From contig JAFADI010000212.1 in NCBI GenBank assembly GCA_023424965.1, forward strand, positions 4,524 through 68,523: DNA of 64,000 nt. Direction: 5' to 3'. Below are positions 52,896-61,803 of the stretch, piece by piece. Made by a program: the position numbers and the translations under genes. Each line of letters starts with the position of its first letter. Position 1 is the stretch's first letter. This DNA comes from Bacillota bacterium. Lineage in GTDB: Bacteria > Bacillota > Clostridia > Acetivibrionales > JAFADI01. The notes below the pieces were generated by a model that was not told the DNA's origin, searched no databases, and saw only the letters and a list, made by a program, of their open reading frames with translations.

Positions 52896-53843
52896 CTATA
52901 CCTTCTCCCTTACGTTTTGCCCCAACAAACCACTGGGTTTGAATATCAATATGATGATAAGGATGGCAAAAGCGAACACATCCTTATATTCCGCTCCCAG
53001 CACACCGTGGGTGACGGTTCCCAGGAAGGCCGCGCCGAATACTTCAAGCAGGCCCAGGAGAAGCCCCCCCAGCATGGCACCGGGTATGCTTCCGATGCCG
53101 CCGAAAACAGCCGCCGTAAAGGCCTTCATTCCCATGATGAAGCCGATATAAGGATGCAGCATGGAATATTGTACGGAAAACAGGGTTCCTGCCGCCCCTC
53201 CCATGGCTGCCCCAATTAGAAAAGTCATTGAGATGACCTTGTCCACGTTGATGCTCATGAGCGCCGCTGTGGATTGGTCCTGGGCCACTGCCCTCATGGC
53301 CTTTCCCCATTTGCTCTTGCCCACAAACAAGGTCAGCAGGGCCATAATGACAATAGCCACCACAGCGATTACCACGGCTTTCATGGATATGCTGGCATTT
53401 CCTATGGTCCAGCGGCCCTTTATAATCTCGGGGGCGTTTACGTAAAAGGCATTCTTCCAGAGGCCTTCCACCAGTCTAACCGCATCCTGCAGGAAAAACG
53501 AAACGCCTATGGCCGATATGAAAGGTATCAGCTTGGGCGCTTTCCTTATAGGCTTATAGGCAACCCTCTCTATGAGGACGCCAAGGGTTCCGCTGAAAGC
53601 CATCGCCACCAGCAGTGCAATGATCAGGGCCAGGGGTGCCGGGATTCCTCCCAGGATGCCCTGGCTCTGCAAAAACAGCAGCGCCTCCACACCCGCAAAA
53701 GCACCTACCATAAATATTTCGCTATGTGCAAAGTTGATGAATTCCAGTATGCCGTATACCATGGTATAACCCAACGCCACAATGGCATACATAAACCCCA
53801 GGGTAAGTCCGTCGATCAACAGCTGGGACAACAATTGGGACAT
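52896..53843 (-). CDS. livH: Branched-chain-type ABC permease LivH
   Basis: 315-residue permease: GLTLGFMYAIVALGYTMVYG, INFAHSEIFMVGAFAG, and WGKAMRAVAQDQSTAALMSI as coupling region. Pairs with LivM. Separated from livK by 178 bases that carry a long stem-loop. Confidence 0.9.
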   Translation of the reverse strand: MSQLLSQLLIDGLTLGFMYAIVALGYTMVYGILEFINFAHSEIFMVGAFAGVEALLFLQSQGILGGIPAPLALIIALLVAMAFSGTLGVLIERVAYKPIRKAPKLIPFISAIGVSFFLQDAVRLVEGLWKNAFYVNAPEIIKGRWTIGNASISMKAVVIAVVAIVIMALLTLFVGKSKWGKAMRAVAQDQSTAALMSINVDKVISMTFLIGAAMGGAAGTLFSVQYSMLHPYIGFIMGMKAFTAAVFGGIGSIPGAMLGGLLLGLLEVFGAAFLGTVTHGVLGAEYKDVFAFAILIIILIFKPSGLLGQNVREKV

Positions 53844-53915
53844 ATCATCTACAACCTTTCTTATTATGAGGCTTCATACACAGCCTTTACAGCTTTTACT
53901 CCGCAATGACCCAAA

Positions 53916-53962
53916 TTGGAGAAGAGGTAAAAATCCATAAAGACTTTTTACTTCTTCTCCAA
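53916..53962. other. Intercistronic stem-loop between livK and livH
   Basis: An 18-base stem (TTGGAGAAGAGGTAAAAA with its complement, one wobble) around an 11-base loop. Same placement as the hairpin after bmp1: just after a binding-protein gene, likely giving more binding protein than permease. Confidence 0.7.
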
Positions 53963-54021
53963 CAAAAGCTCCGCAAATGGTTCAAATCAGAATAAATTCG
54001 GCTGTGCCACTTCCTGCCGGC

Positions 54022-55203
54022 TTATTTCAGATAATCCTTGGCCGTGATCTCCTTAACCACATCGGGGGGATACTTTGCCTGGGTAAACTGGAAGATGTAC
54101 ATGACCGCATCCTCATTGTCGCCCTTGGCATTGAAGGTAACCTTTGCGGCTACGCCCTGAAAGCCCTTGGTATCCCTGACGGCTTTTGAAACCTGCTCTC
54201 TGGTGGGACTCTTCTTCCCGTTGGCTTCAAAGGCCTTTACAATTCCGTCCAGTGCCACATTCATGGCATCATAGCCGTACGCAGACCAGTTGTCGGAATC
54301 CTTGCTGAATTTTGCCTTGTACTTTTCCGCCCAGGCTTTTCCCTCTGCCGTCTTGGTCACATCTCCTGCAACCGTCGTAAAGTATGTACCTACCGCACTC
54401 TCCCCTGCGATCTTGATAACTTCAGGGGAATCCATGCCGTCGGGGCCTATGAATTTGGCGGCAACCTGCTTTTCCTTCAACTGCTTCATCAGCAGTGAGC
54501 CTTCGGGATACATGCCTCCAAAATACACCACATCCGGTTTTGCGGCAGCAGCCTTGTTGACGATGGCGCTGAAATCCGACTCACCGGCCGTAATGCCTTC
54601 ATACCCGGGTATTGCTGCACCCATGGCCTCGGCAGCTTTTTTAAACTCATCTGCAACACCCTGTCCGTAGGTGGTTTTGTCATGGATTACAAAAATGCTC
54701 TTGGCCCCCAGGTCTTTGACGGCAAACTCGGCGGCCGAAGGCCCCTGTACGTCATCCCTTGTTACAATACGGTTTACGGAGGGCAGTCCCCTTTCGGTGA
54801 CATCCACCGCGGTATTGGCCGGCGACACCATGACAAGGTTTTCCTTTTTATAAACTTCGGAGGAGGGAATGGCCACACCGGAATTATAATGACCTACCAC
54901 CGCCATGACCGATTTGTCGGAGATCAGGCTTTGTGCGACGGAAACTCCCACCTTGGGGTCCGCCTGGTCATCCTTGGGTTCGAACTTCAACGTCAGTCCA
55001 AGCTTTTCAAATTCCGTTTTCCTTTCTTCAAAAGCCATCTGGGCCCCATTTTTGAGTGACTCACCGATGGCTGCCTGGGAACCGGAAAGCGGAGTTACCG
55101 TCACGACTTTTATTTCGCTTTTTCCTCCTCCCGCAGAACACCCGGCTGCGGTCACCGCAATCAACAATACTGCCAGCAGCATACTTGCAATTCTCTTTTT
55201 CAT
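54022..55203 (-). CDS. livK: Branched-chain-type substrate-binding lipoprotein LivK
   Basis: 393 residues from the ATG at 55203 (GGGGG site). Lipoprotein signal MKKRIASMLLAVLLIAV...AAGCSAGG, then a PBP1 domain with KVVTVTPLSGSQAAIGESLK and VMAVVGHYNSGVAIPSSEVY, as in amino-acid-binding LivJ/K proteins. The open frame extends 41 codons upstream, but there the sequence is leader, not protein. First gene of the liv operon, behind an attenuator. Confidence 0.9.
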   Translation of the reverse strand: MKKRIASMLLAVLLIAVTAAGCSAGGGKSEIKVVTVTPLSGSQAAIGESLKNGAQMAFEERKTEFEKLGLTLKFEPKDDQADPKVGVSVAQSLISDKSVMAVVGHYNSGVAIPSSEVYKKENLVMVSPANTAVDVTERGLPSVNRIVTRDDVQGPSAAEFAVKDLGAKSIFVIHDKTTYGQGVADEFKKAAEAMGAAIPGYEGITAGESDFSAIVNKAAAAKPDVVYFGGMYPEGSLLMKQLKEKQVAAKFIGPDGMDSPEVIKIAGESAVGTYFTTVAGDVTKTAEGKAWAEKYKAKFSKDSDNWSAYGYDAMNVALDGIVKAFEANGKKSPTREQVSKAVRDTKGFQGVAAKVTFNAKGDNEDAVMYIFQFTQAKYPPDVVKEITAKDYLK

Positions 55204-55302
55204 TCTTAAAGCCCCCTTTAAAATTATTTTGCTTGAATAACTTGCAAGTCCAAAGAACATATTTTTCATATCAAAATCATTGAGCACCCGGAAAATGTCT
55301 GT

Positions 55303-55366
55303 AAAATAAAAAAACTCAATGAGCAAGTTATAACCTGAACAATTCCGTTATAACCTCGTCATTGAG
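55303..55366 (-). terminator. Attenuator terminator in the livK leader
   Basis: Arms CTCAATG (55366-55360) and CATTGAG (55321-55315), with a pair of self-complementary GTTATAAC octamers inside that can pair with each other, then TTTTTTTATTTT. It sits about 100 bases before livK and about 80 bases after the promoter start point. Confidence 0.75.
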
Positions 55367-55374
55367 ATACCTCC
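55348..55374 (-). other. Possible 4-codon leader ORF in the livK leader
   Basis: GGAGG (55374-55370), seven bases, then ATG ACG AGG TTA TAA (55362-55348): M-T-R-L-stop, ending inside the 5' arm of the attenuator. A translated minimal leader with one Leu codon could couple ribosome position to termination. Very short, so could be chance; no T-box was found. Confidence 0.35.
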
Positions 55375-55449
55375 AATATATTCACCTGATATACTGGAAT
55401 TCTTGCAATATTGAATTTTTGTCAGACAAACAATGATGAAGATAGCCTT

Positions 55450-55478
55450 ATTATAATGGCTGGGAAGCAAAAAATCAA
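55450..55478 (-). promoter_or_regulatory. sigma-A promoter of the liv operon
   Basis: TTGATT (55478-55473), 17-base spacer, TATAAT (55455-55450). Confidence 0.75.
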
Positions 55479-55513
55479 GTACAAATGAAATTTTGCACAT
55501 AAATTCCTGCATT

Positions 55514-56443
55514 TTATCTCAATTCCAGCTCCAGCCCAAACTCCAGCGTTTCCCCTCCCTTCAGGATATAAAGCCGCCCCTCCTTTTGGGCAGTTGTTAT
55601 ACTGTCGTAATAGCCGTTTGTTGGCTCCAGGGCGCAGTTATAGTCGCCGCGGAAGCCCCCCTCCGTGACCCAGAAGCCCAGATAGGGAAGCTTTTCCTTA
55701 TCGAAAAGAACTTTACAGGTCACGTCTTTCGACGGATAGTAGGCGCCGCAAATTCCTTCTTTAACTTCACCGGCTGCATAGTACTTCTCCGCATTGTCCG
55801 CATTGCCCGGCAGAATCCTGTCCAGTCTCAGCCTTTCTCCCTTCACGCTCTCAGTCCCGGGATAGGTATGAAGCCTGCCCGCCTCACCAAGAAACTGGCT
55901 CTGCCGGACATTAAGCATCCGGTCGGTTCCCTCCGGAAAAATCAGCCGCATATCCTTTTCACAGTTCATGAGGCAGTGCATCGCCCATATGCAGGGGAAC
56001 TCTTCCCTGCCGGTATTTTTAATTGAATACTCCAGCTTTACACTGTCACCCTCCAGCCAGACGCTCTTTGTGTAGCGATAGGGAAGGATAGCGCTGTCAT
56101 AGGAGAGCACGGCTTTTTTCCCTACAAGCTTATAGATGAATTCCGCGCTCCAGATCTCTCCATGGTCGGGATAAGGAACCTGTCCCCCACCAACCTCTGC
56201 CAGGCAGGCATCGATGGTGGGAAATGCATCGTCAAAGCCGGAGGCATCATATTTTTCGAAAGCCTCATATATTTTTGCCTTTTTATATGCACTGCTTTTG
56301 TTCTGGAACAGCAGCTCAAATTCCTTGTCCTTTCTATAAATTGAAGCGATCTTCCCTCCCACGGACGGCAGGACAATTGCCCGCAGCGCCCCATTTTCCA
56401 GGATTATCGCCTCAACTCCCTTGTAAATGCTTATTTCAATCAT
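55514..56443 (-). CDS. Aldose 1-epimerase (galactose mutarotase)-like protein
   Basis: 309 residues with the mutarotase-like beta-sandwich: GALRAIVLPSVGGKIASIYR at the N-terminus, DDAFPTIDACLAEV, PDHGEIWSAEF, LGFWVTEGGFRGDYNCALEP near the end. Relatives convert sugar anomers or bind sugars without catalysis; the catalytic His/Glu pattern cannot be fixed by eye. A good AGAGGGT site precedes the ATG. Begins the sugar-related end of the window. Confidence 0.75.
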   Translation of the reverse strand: MIEISIYKGVEAIILENGALRAIVLPSVGGKIASIYRKDKEFELLFQNKSSAYKKAKIYEAFEKYDASGFDDAFPTIDACLAEVGGGQVPYPDHGEIWSAEFIYKLVGKKAVLSYDSAILPYRYTKSVWLEGDSVKLEYSIKNTGREEFPCIWAMHCLMNCEKDMRLIFPEGTDRMLNVRQSQFLGEAGRLHTYPGTESVKGERLRLDRILPGNADNAEKYYAAGEVKEGICGAYYPSKDVTCKVLFDKEKLPYLGFWVTEGGFRGDYNCALEPTNGYYDSITTAQKEGRLYILKGGETLEFGLELELR

Positions 56444-56595
56444 CTTTTACCCTCTTTCTTCACCGAAACCTCAAAATAATCTATTTAATTTTCCCTTTTT
56501 CCAACAGCATCGGATACTTTCATTCTAGTCCCGTGCTCCACGGTGTAAAATAGACGAAAAAACGAATATGATGGATTATATTACGATTATCCGCA

Positions 56596-56624
56596 TTGAT
56601 TTCCTCTCGCTTTTATTATATAAT
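56596..56624 (+). promoter_or_regulatory. sigma-A promoter upstream of yesMN
   Basis: TTGATT (56596-56601), 17 bases, TATAAT (56619-56624), pointing to the small ORF at 56631 and to yesM. Confidence 0.65.
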
Positions 56625-56630
56625 TCAACT

Positions 56631-56744
56631 ATGAATGTGATAAAAAAGCCGGAGGGTTCCAAAGGCGAAAAAATCATCGTCCTTCCCCGCACCTGCGATT
56701 TAGATGAAAAACACCATGGACCATTTTCTGGATTTACTTTCTGA
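56631..56744 (+). pseudogene. Possible remnant of an AraC-type regulator N-terminus
   Basis: 37-codon frame MNVIKKPEGSKGEKIIVLPR... directly after the promoter. The PEG.KGEKIIVLP string resembles the N-terminus of some AraC regulators of Clostridia and Paenibacillus, followed by frame-broken fragments such as LLTEARPYDI (about 56768-56797). I infer a decayed regulator gene; a random short ORF is the alternative. Confidence 0.3.
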
Positions 56745-56893
56745 ACTCCTGCACAGAAAACCTGCTTTTGACGGAGGCCAGACCGTATGATATTTAGATC
56801 GTTTAAACTGGCGCCTTCCCATAAGAAACTATATAGCTTGCTTATACGGCAATGGCTGTATGATACCTGGAGAATCGGGGGAATATCACGCTG

Positions 56894-58699
56894 ATGTTTC
56901 GTAAATTATTTCTGAAATACAACAATATGAGTATACGCAATAAAATCGTATTCTTCTTTTGCATCCTTTTGATCATACCCACCATCATCATCGGCACCGT
57001 CACGTACAACTATATCGTGGCGCTTATACAAAAGAAAGCGATTGATTACACCAATGAAATACAGTACCTGATCATAGAAAAGACAGACAGCTACCTGGCA
57101 CAGCTGGACAGCTTTCTGCTGAACATTGCCTATGAGACGGAGAGTATACGAAAGATAGGCAACACACAGATTAATATGAACGAATTCGATGCCGGAGACA
57201 AAAACAGGCAGCTCCAGTATATGAAGGAAGCCGATGAAGTGCACAACTCACTGTTTGCAAAAATCCAGAAAAACAAATATATCAGCTCCATATCCCTCTA
57301 TACTGAAAAAAGGAATATTCTGGCGTACAAAACCGTTTATAATGTAAACAACAGCTACTCTCCCGGCGAAGACGAATGGTTCGAAAAAGCAAAAGCCACC
57401 AAACGGGGCATGATTCTTTCAAGGGCCCATTTTGACAAGCAGTTGATTGAGAGCGACAACAGGATCATAACCCTTGCCAGGAAGATATACAATCCCCAGG
57501 ACTATTCGGAGATAGGGATCATGGCATTGAACATCAACCTTGATGTCATGAACGACCTCTGCCGGGACATTCTCAAGAACGAAGGGGTAAAAGTATATAT
57601 AACCGACAGCGACGGTTTTATCAACTATTGCAATGACTCCTCCATGATTATGAGAAACGTGGACGACAGGATATTTGCCAACATGGCCAGCCCCAAGGGG
57701 AACTTCATATTTACGGAAAACGGCAGAAAAATGTTTGCCACCTATAACACCTCGGATTATACTGGCTGGAAAATCATGTTTACCATACCGTATTCAAACC
57801 TGATTATGGAAGGCAATATCGTGGGCCTGGTCATTCTCGTTGTGGTCCTTTTCCTGTGCATCTTTCTGATTTTTCAGATCGTATACTTCTCCAACCGCAT
57901 TGCCAGGCCCATAAAGAACCTGGAGCTGGGGATGAGCACGGCAATACAGAACAATTTCAGCAATAAGATCGAAGTGGCTTCAAACGATGAGGTGGGCAAA
58001 CTGGGAAGCAACTTTAACATCATGCTCACCAAGATAAATGAACTCATCGCCGATGTGTACACCGAACAGCGGCTAAAAAAGGAAGCGGAGATAAACGCCC
58101 TCCAGGCACAGATCAATCCCCACTTTCTGTACAATACCCTCAACACCATCCGGCTTATGGCAGTCATACAGAAAGCGGATAAAATAGCCCAGCTCATCAG
58201 CAGCCTGGTAAATCTTCTTCAGTTTACCGCAAAAAAGGCCGGGGAGTTCATAACCATAAGGGATGAAATCGCCGCTTTAAAGGAATACGTTGAAATACAG
58301 AAGGCCAGGTATTATAACAAATTCAAAGTTACCTACGAAATTGACGAAGAAGTCCAGGATTACAAAACCCTTAAGTTTACACTCCAACCCATCGTTGAAA
58401 ACGCCATATTCCATGGATTGGAGCCCAAAGGCGGCAGAGGTGTGATACATGTTAAGATTTCCAAGGAGAAGGAAGAGATTGTCTTTATGATAAAGGATGA
58501 CGGTGTGGGGATGGATGAAGAGACGCAAAAATGCCTGCTTACCGTAGAAAGTAATGATAAGTTCAGGTTCAACAAGATAGGCATAAGCAATGTCCACCAG
58601 AGAATCAGGCTGTATTTCGGGGACGGCTATGGCCTTGACATACGCAGCACAGCGGGCGAAGGCACGGAAGTGCGGATTGTCCTTCCAATAATAATTTGA
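56894..58699 (+). CDS. yesM: YesM-type sensor histidine kinase
   Basis: 601 residues. TM helix about 17-45, an extracellular dCache-like sensor to about residue 290, second TM helix (about 300-330), HAMP (RIARPIKNLELGMSTAI), then the LytS/YesM His-kinase box LQAQINPHFLYNTLNTIRLM with the phospho-accepting His and an HATPase domain (PIVENAIFHGLEPKGGRG). It senses an outside sugar or polysaccharide fragment and phosphorylates YesN, 15 bases downstream. Such pairs control neighbouring sugar ABC transporters. Confidence 0.92.
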   Translation: MFRKLFLKYNNMSIRNKIVFFFCILLIIPTIIIGTVTYNYIVALIQKKAIDYTNEIQYLIIEKTDSYLAQLDSFLLNIAYETESIRKIGNTQINMNEFDAGDKNRQLQYMKEADEVHNSLFAKIQKNKYISSISLYTEKRNILAYKTVYNVNNSYSPGEDEWFEKAKATKRGMILSRAHFDKQLIESDNRIITLARKIYNPQDYSEIGIMALNINLDVMNDLCRDILKNEGVKVYITDSDGFINYCNDSSMIMRNVDDRIFANMASPKGNFIFTENGRKMFATYNTSDYTGWKIMFTIPYSNLIMEGNIVGLVILVVVLFLCIFLIFQIVYFSNRIARPIKNLELGMSTAIQNNFSNKIEVASNDEVGKLGSNFNIMLTKINELIADVYTEQRLKKEAEINALQAQINPHFLYNTLNTIRLMAVIQKADKIAQLISSLVNLLQFTAKKAGEFITIRDEIAALKEYVEIQKARYYNKFKVTYEIDEEVQDYKTLKFTLQPIVENAIFHGLEPKGGRGVIHVKISKEKEEIVFMIKDDGVGMDEETQKCLLTVESNDKFRFNKIGISNVHQRIRLYFGDGYGLDIRSTAGEGTEVRIVLPIII

Positions 58700-58714
58700 C
58701 GGGAGTGGATTTTT

Positions 58715-60346
58715 TTGATCAATATTCTTATCGTTGATGACGAACCCCTGGTGAGGATCGGCATAAAATCTGCCGTTGATTGGGAATCAAACGGTTTTAC
58801 CATCATCGGTGAAGCCGCCAACGGTGAGCAGGCACTGCAGGTTGTGGAAAAAAGCGCTCCCGACATTATCATCACCGACATCAAAATGCCTGTCATTGAC
58901 GGCATCAGCCTGATAAAGGAAATACACCGCCGGTTTCCCCATATAAAGGTCATCGCGTTGAGTTCCTACGGTGACTTTGACTATGTGAGGGAAGCCATGA
59001 AGTATGGAGCCGTTGACTACCTGCTGAAAAACAATCTCACCCCCGATAAGATCCTTCCCCTCCTGGAAGGCTTCAAGAACGAGATTACCAGGCGCAAGCT
59101 GGTGTCCATTGACAGCCAAAAATATGACCGGTATGTTGACGAGTGCATTTCCATGCTGAAGGATAACTTTTTGAAGGACATCATCAGCGGCATCATCCCT
59201 GATAAAAACAAAATCCTGGAAGGCCTCAGCAGCTTCAATCTTGAACATCTGGACGGCAACCTCCTCGTGTTTGTTTTGCTTGTGGACAACTTCAAAGCCG
59301 TTCAACAAAAGTATTATGAGAAGGATGAAACGCTGCTGAGGTTCTCCATCAAGAACATACTTGAAGAGATCTTGGGCGGCAGTTCCAACTGTGAAGTGTT
59401 TATCTCAAGCTCTAAGGAATACATTGTGCTCTGGCCTTTCAAAGGCAAAGGCCGGGAAGACTCCATGGACAGCACCGTAATGGAGACATGCGGCAATGTT
59501 GTGGAGGTTGTCCGGGATTACCTCAACATCGGCGTGTCCATCGGAATCAGCAATTTCCACACCGGTGTCCTTCAGATCAGGGATGCCTACAGAGAAGCCC
59601 TCCAGGCGGCTGATTTCAGGTTTTTCAAGGGCAAGGGCAGCATTGTCAACTATTCCGAAATCGGCTCTGTTGAATTTGTTAAAGGCGGGTCCGAGTTAAG
59701 CCCGGAACTTACTCATAAACTTGAGATCTTTATTAAGACAGCGGACCAGAATCTCGCCGGGGACATCCTTTCAAGAATGCATGCCCGGCTCCACAGGGAT
59801 GGGAAGCTTTTAAACGAGAGCCTCTCAAGGGACCTCTATATGATGCTGGCAGAAAAGTTCAACAGTTTATTCTTCCGGGAGTATCCTCAAAAAATGCTGA
59901 AATACGATGTTTATGAAAGAATTTTGGCTATGGATGATATTTTCGATATTGAACGTGTATTAAAAGAACATTTTTCCGCTTGTTTTGATACTGCTGAAGG
60001 CTGCAGCGACAGGGATACCAGCAGAATCCACAAAGTAATCGAGTACATCCATAGGAATTACGACCGGGAGCTGACACTTCAAATGGTGGCGGAAAAAGTC
60101 AATCTGAATTCCTTCTATCTTTCAAGGCTGTTCAAGAAGGAAACCGGAGAAAGCTTCACCGACTACCTTATCCGCATAAGGATTGAAAAATCCAAGGAGC
60201 TTCTCCATCAGGGCATCAAGGCTTTTGAGGCCGCCGAAAAGGTAGGCTACTACAATTACACCTATTTCAGCAAGCTCTTCAAGAAAGTGGTGGGGGTGAA
60301 CCCTTCCGAATATACGGCAGACAGTAAAAAGCTTGCCGGCCATTGA
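58715..60346 (+). CDS. yesN: YesN-type response regulator (REC + AraC HTH)
   Basis: 543 residues starting at a TTG at 58715 behind GGGAGTGG. Receiver domain with phospho-acceptor D55 (IIITDIKMPVIDG) and K in LLKNN, a middle region of about 250 residues, and a C-terminal AraC HTH pair (LTLQMVAEKVNLNSFYLSRL; AFEAAEKVGYYNYTYFSKLF). Partner of YesM. Likely targets are the convergent solute-binding and rbsAC-like genes. Its stop lies one base from the stop of the convergent binding-protein gene, with no terminator between. Confidence 0.92.
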   Translation: MINILIVDDEPLVRIGIKSAVDWESNGFTIIGEAANGEQALQVVEKSAPDIIITDIKMPVIDGISLIKEIHRRFPHIKVIALSSYGDFDYVREAMKYGAVDYLLKNNLTPDKILPLLEGFKNEITRRKLVSIDSQKYDRYVDECISMLKDNFLKDIISGIIPDKNKILEGLSSFNLEHLDGNLLVFVLLVDNFKAVQQKYYEKDETLLRFSIKNILEEILGGSSNCEVFISSSKEYIVLWPFKGKGREDSMDSTVMETCGNVVEVVRDYLNIGVSIGISNFHTGVLQIRDAYREALQAADFRFFKGKGSIVNYSEIGSVEFVKGGSELSPELTHKLEIFIKTADQNLAGDILSRMHARLHRDGKLLNESLSRDLYMMLAEKFNSLFFREYPQKMLKYDVYERILAMDDIFDIERVLKEHFSACFDTAEGCSDRDTSRIHKVIEYIHRNYDRELTLQMVAEKVNLNSFYLSRLFKKETGESFTDYLIRIRIEKSKELLHQGIKAFEAAEKVGYYNYTYFSKLFKKVVGVNPSEYTADSKKLAGH

Positions 60347-60347
60347 T

Positions 60348-61691
60348 TCAATTTCCGTATATTTCACTCAGTATGCCGTCTACCCTCTTTTGAACCTCTG
60401 CCGGATCACTTCCCCCAAAAATATCCCGGAGGCCTTCCAGGATGTGTGTACCGGCTGTCCCAAGCCTGGGGCTGTAGGGGATTGCCCTGGCATAGGGTGC
60501 AATCTCACCAAGAAAGGTGTTCATATGGGGTGAAAAAAGCCTGTCCTTATTGTGTTGAATGGAACTTCTCTGAGGCGGTATCATCCCCATGGGAATGATA
60601 TAATTGGTCACAGAATAATTGTCCGACGCAAGGAAGGTCATCAATTTCCATGCCGCCTCCTTTTCTTTGCTTGATGTGGAAATACCCAGGGAATGAATTT
60701 CCGCAATGGTGTGGGGAAGCACTCCCTGTACCGTAGGAATGGTAGTAACCCCAAATATCTCGTCAAAGCGCTCCCCCTTCAGATCGCCGTTCAAGTCCTG
60801 GAGAATTCCCTTAAGGTAGGGTCCGTCGAGCTTATATACAATTTTGTTTTGCGCCATTAATTCCCGCTCGATCTTTATCTCCATGCCAATGGGCGTATAA
60901 TTGTTTTTTGCAACAAAACCAAACCATTTCAGTGTTTCCAGCACCGAAGGGTCCTTAAAACCGGGATTGTGGGAATCGGCCAGCAGGTTTTCCGCTCCGA
61001 AGGCCCAGAAATAGGGCCAATTCCCCGTCAGGGCATAGTCGGTTGTGGTGGTGTCAATCCCTATGCCATAAACCTTTTTATTGCCAAGTTCTCTTTTGAT
61101 GGCTTCCAGTTGGACATTCAATTCATGGATGGTGAGGGGAGGACTGTTTATTCCCGCCTCCTTCATCAGCTGCTTGTTGTACCAAAAACCGTGGGGCATC
61201 AGCGCGAAAGGGAGCGCATACAGCTTATCCTGATATTTTGCCGCATCCATAAAGCTCTGGGAGTAGCTGTCATAAATGTAGTTGTCCCTTTTTACATAGT
61301 CATCCAGTCCCTCTAAAACATCCTGGCTTGCCAGAAGCGCGCTCCAGTAGCCTGTCATCTGTACGACATCCGGCATATCTCCGCTTTCAGCCATTACCAC
61401 CAGCTGGGTGGGGCACTGTGCAAAAGGTACCGCGATATTTTCCACCGCAATTCCGGGATTTCTCTTCATAAATTCAGCCAGAAGATGGTCAATCATACCT
61501 CTCGTGGCCATCTCGGCGGAAATCCAGTTGACATACCGGATGACCTTTCTTTCCCCTGCACCGGAGCTGCCGTCCCTGGAAGCCTTCCGGTCATCATCGC
61601 TGCTTGAGGCAGGCCCTGCTGCCTGACATGCCGTCAGCAGCAAACACAGAATAAGCACCAGTAAGGAAATCCGGGTAAATGACCTTTTCAC
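60348..61691 (-). CDS. Family 1 extracellular solute-binding lipoprotein
   Basis: 447 residues. Signal peptide with lipobox LCLLLTACQAAG, then an SBP_bac_1 (CUT1 sugar) fold: IDHLLAEFMKRNPGIAVENI, VVMAESGDMPDVVQMTGYWS, KYQDKLYALPFALMPHGFWY. It follows rbsC/rbsA-like genes, yet its fold is that of CUT1 transporters and not the PBP1 ribose-binding type those normally use. Either the ribose-type SBP is outside the window and this protein serves another transporter, or it is a sensor partner for YesM. Confidence 0.87.
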   Translation of the reverse strand: MKRSFTRISLLVLILCLLLTACQAAGPASSSDDDRKASRDGSSGAGERKVIRYVNWISAEMATRGMIDHLLAEFMKRNPGIAVENIAVPFAQCPTQLVVMAESGDMPDVVQMTGYWSALLASQDVLEGLDDYVKRDNYIYDSYSQSFMDAAKYQDKLYALPFALMPHGFWYNKQLMKEAGINSPPLTIHELNVQLEAIKRELGNKKVYGIGIDTTTTDYALTGNWPYFWAFGAENLLADSHNPGFKDPSVLETLKWFGFVAKNNYTPIGMEIKIERELMAQNKIVYKLDGPYLKGILQDLNGDLKGERFDEIFGVTTIPTVQGVLPHTIAEIHSLGISTSSKEKEAAWKLMTFLASDNYSVTNYIIPMGMIPPQRSSIQHNKDRLFSPHMNTFLGEIAPYARAIPYSPRLGTAGTHILEGLRDIFGGSDPAEVQKRVDGILSEIYGN

Positions 61692-61803
61692 AGTCCGTTC
61701 CTCCCCAACGTGTAGTCAACATAAATCATACTCCTTCAATTATAGCACTGCCTCTATTTCACTTCAATCGATAAAGCTTCGGCAAAGCCTCAGCTCAGCT
61801 TTC

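Larger units (their letters stand above)
56444..56893. other. Intergenic region before yesM with promoter and remnant ORF
   Basis: 450 bases. Holds the promoter at 56596-56624 and a short possible AraC remnant; otherwise I see no gene, repeat or RNA here. Confidence 0.5.

Noticed and set aside
55204..55480. T-box in the livK leader
   Set aside because: No AGGGTGGNACCGCG box or specifier-loop layout; the terminator alone is reported.
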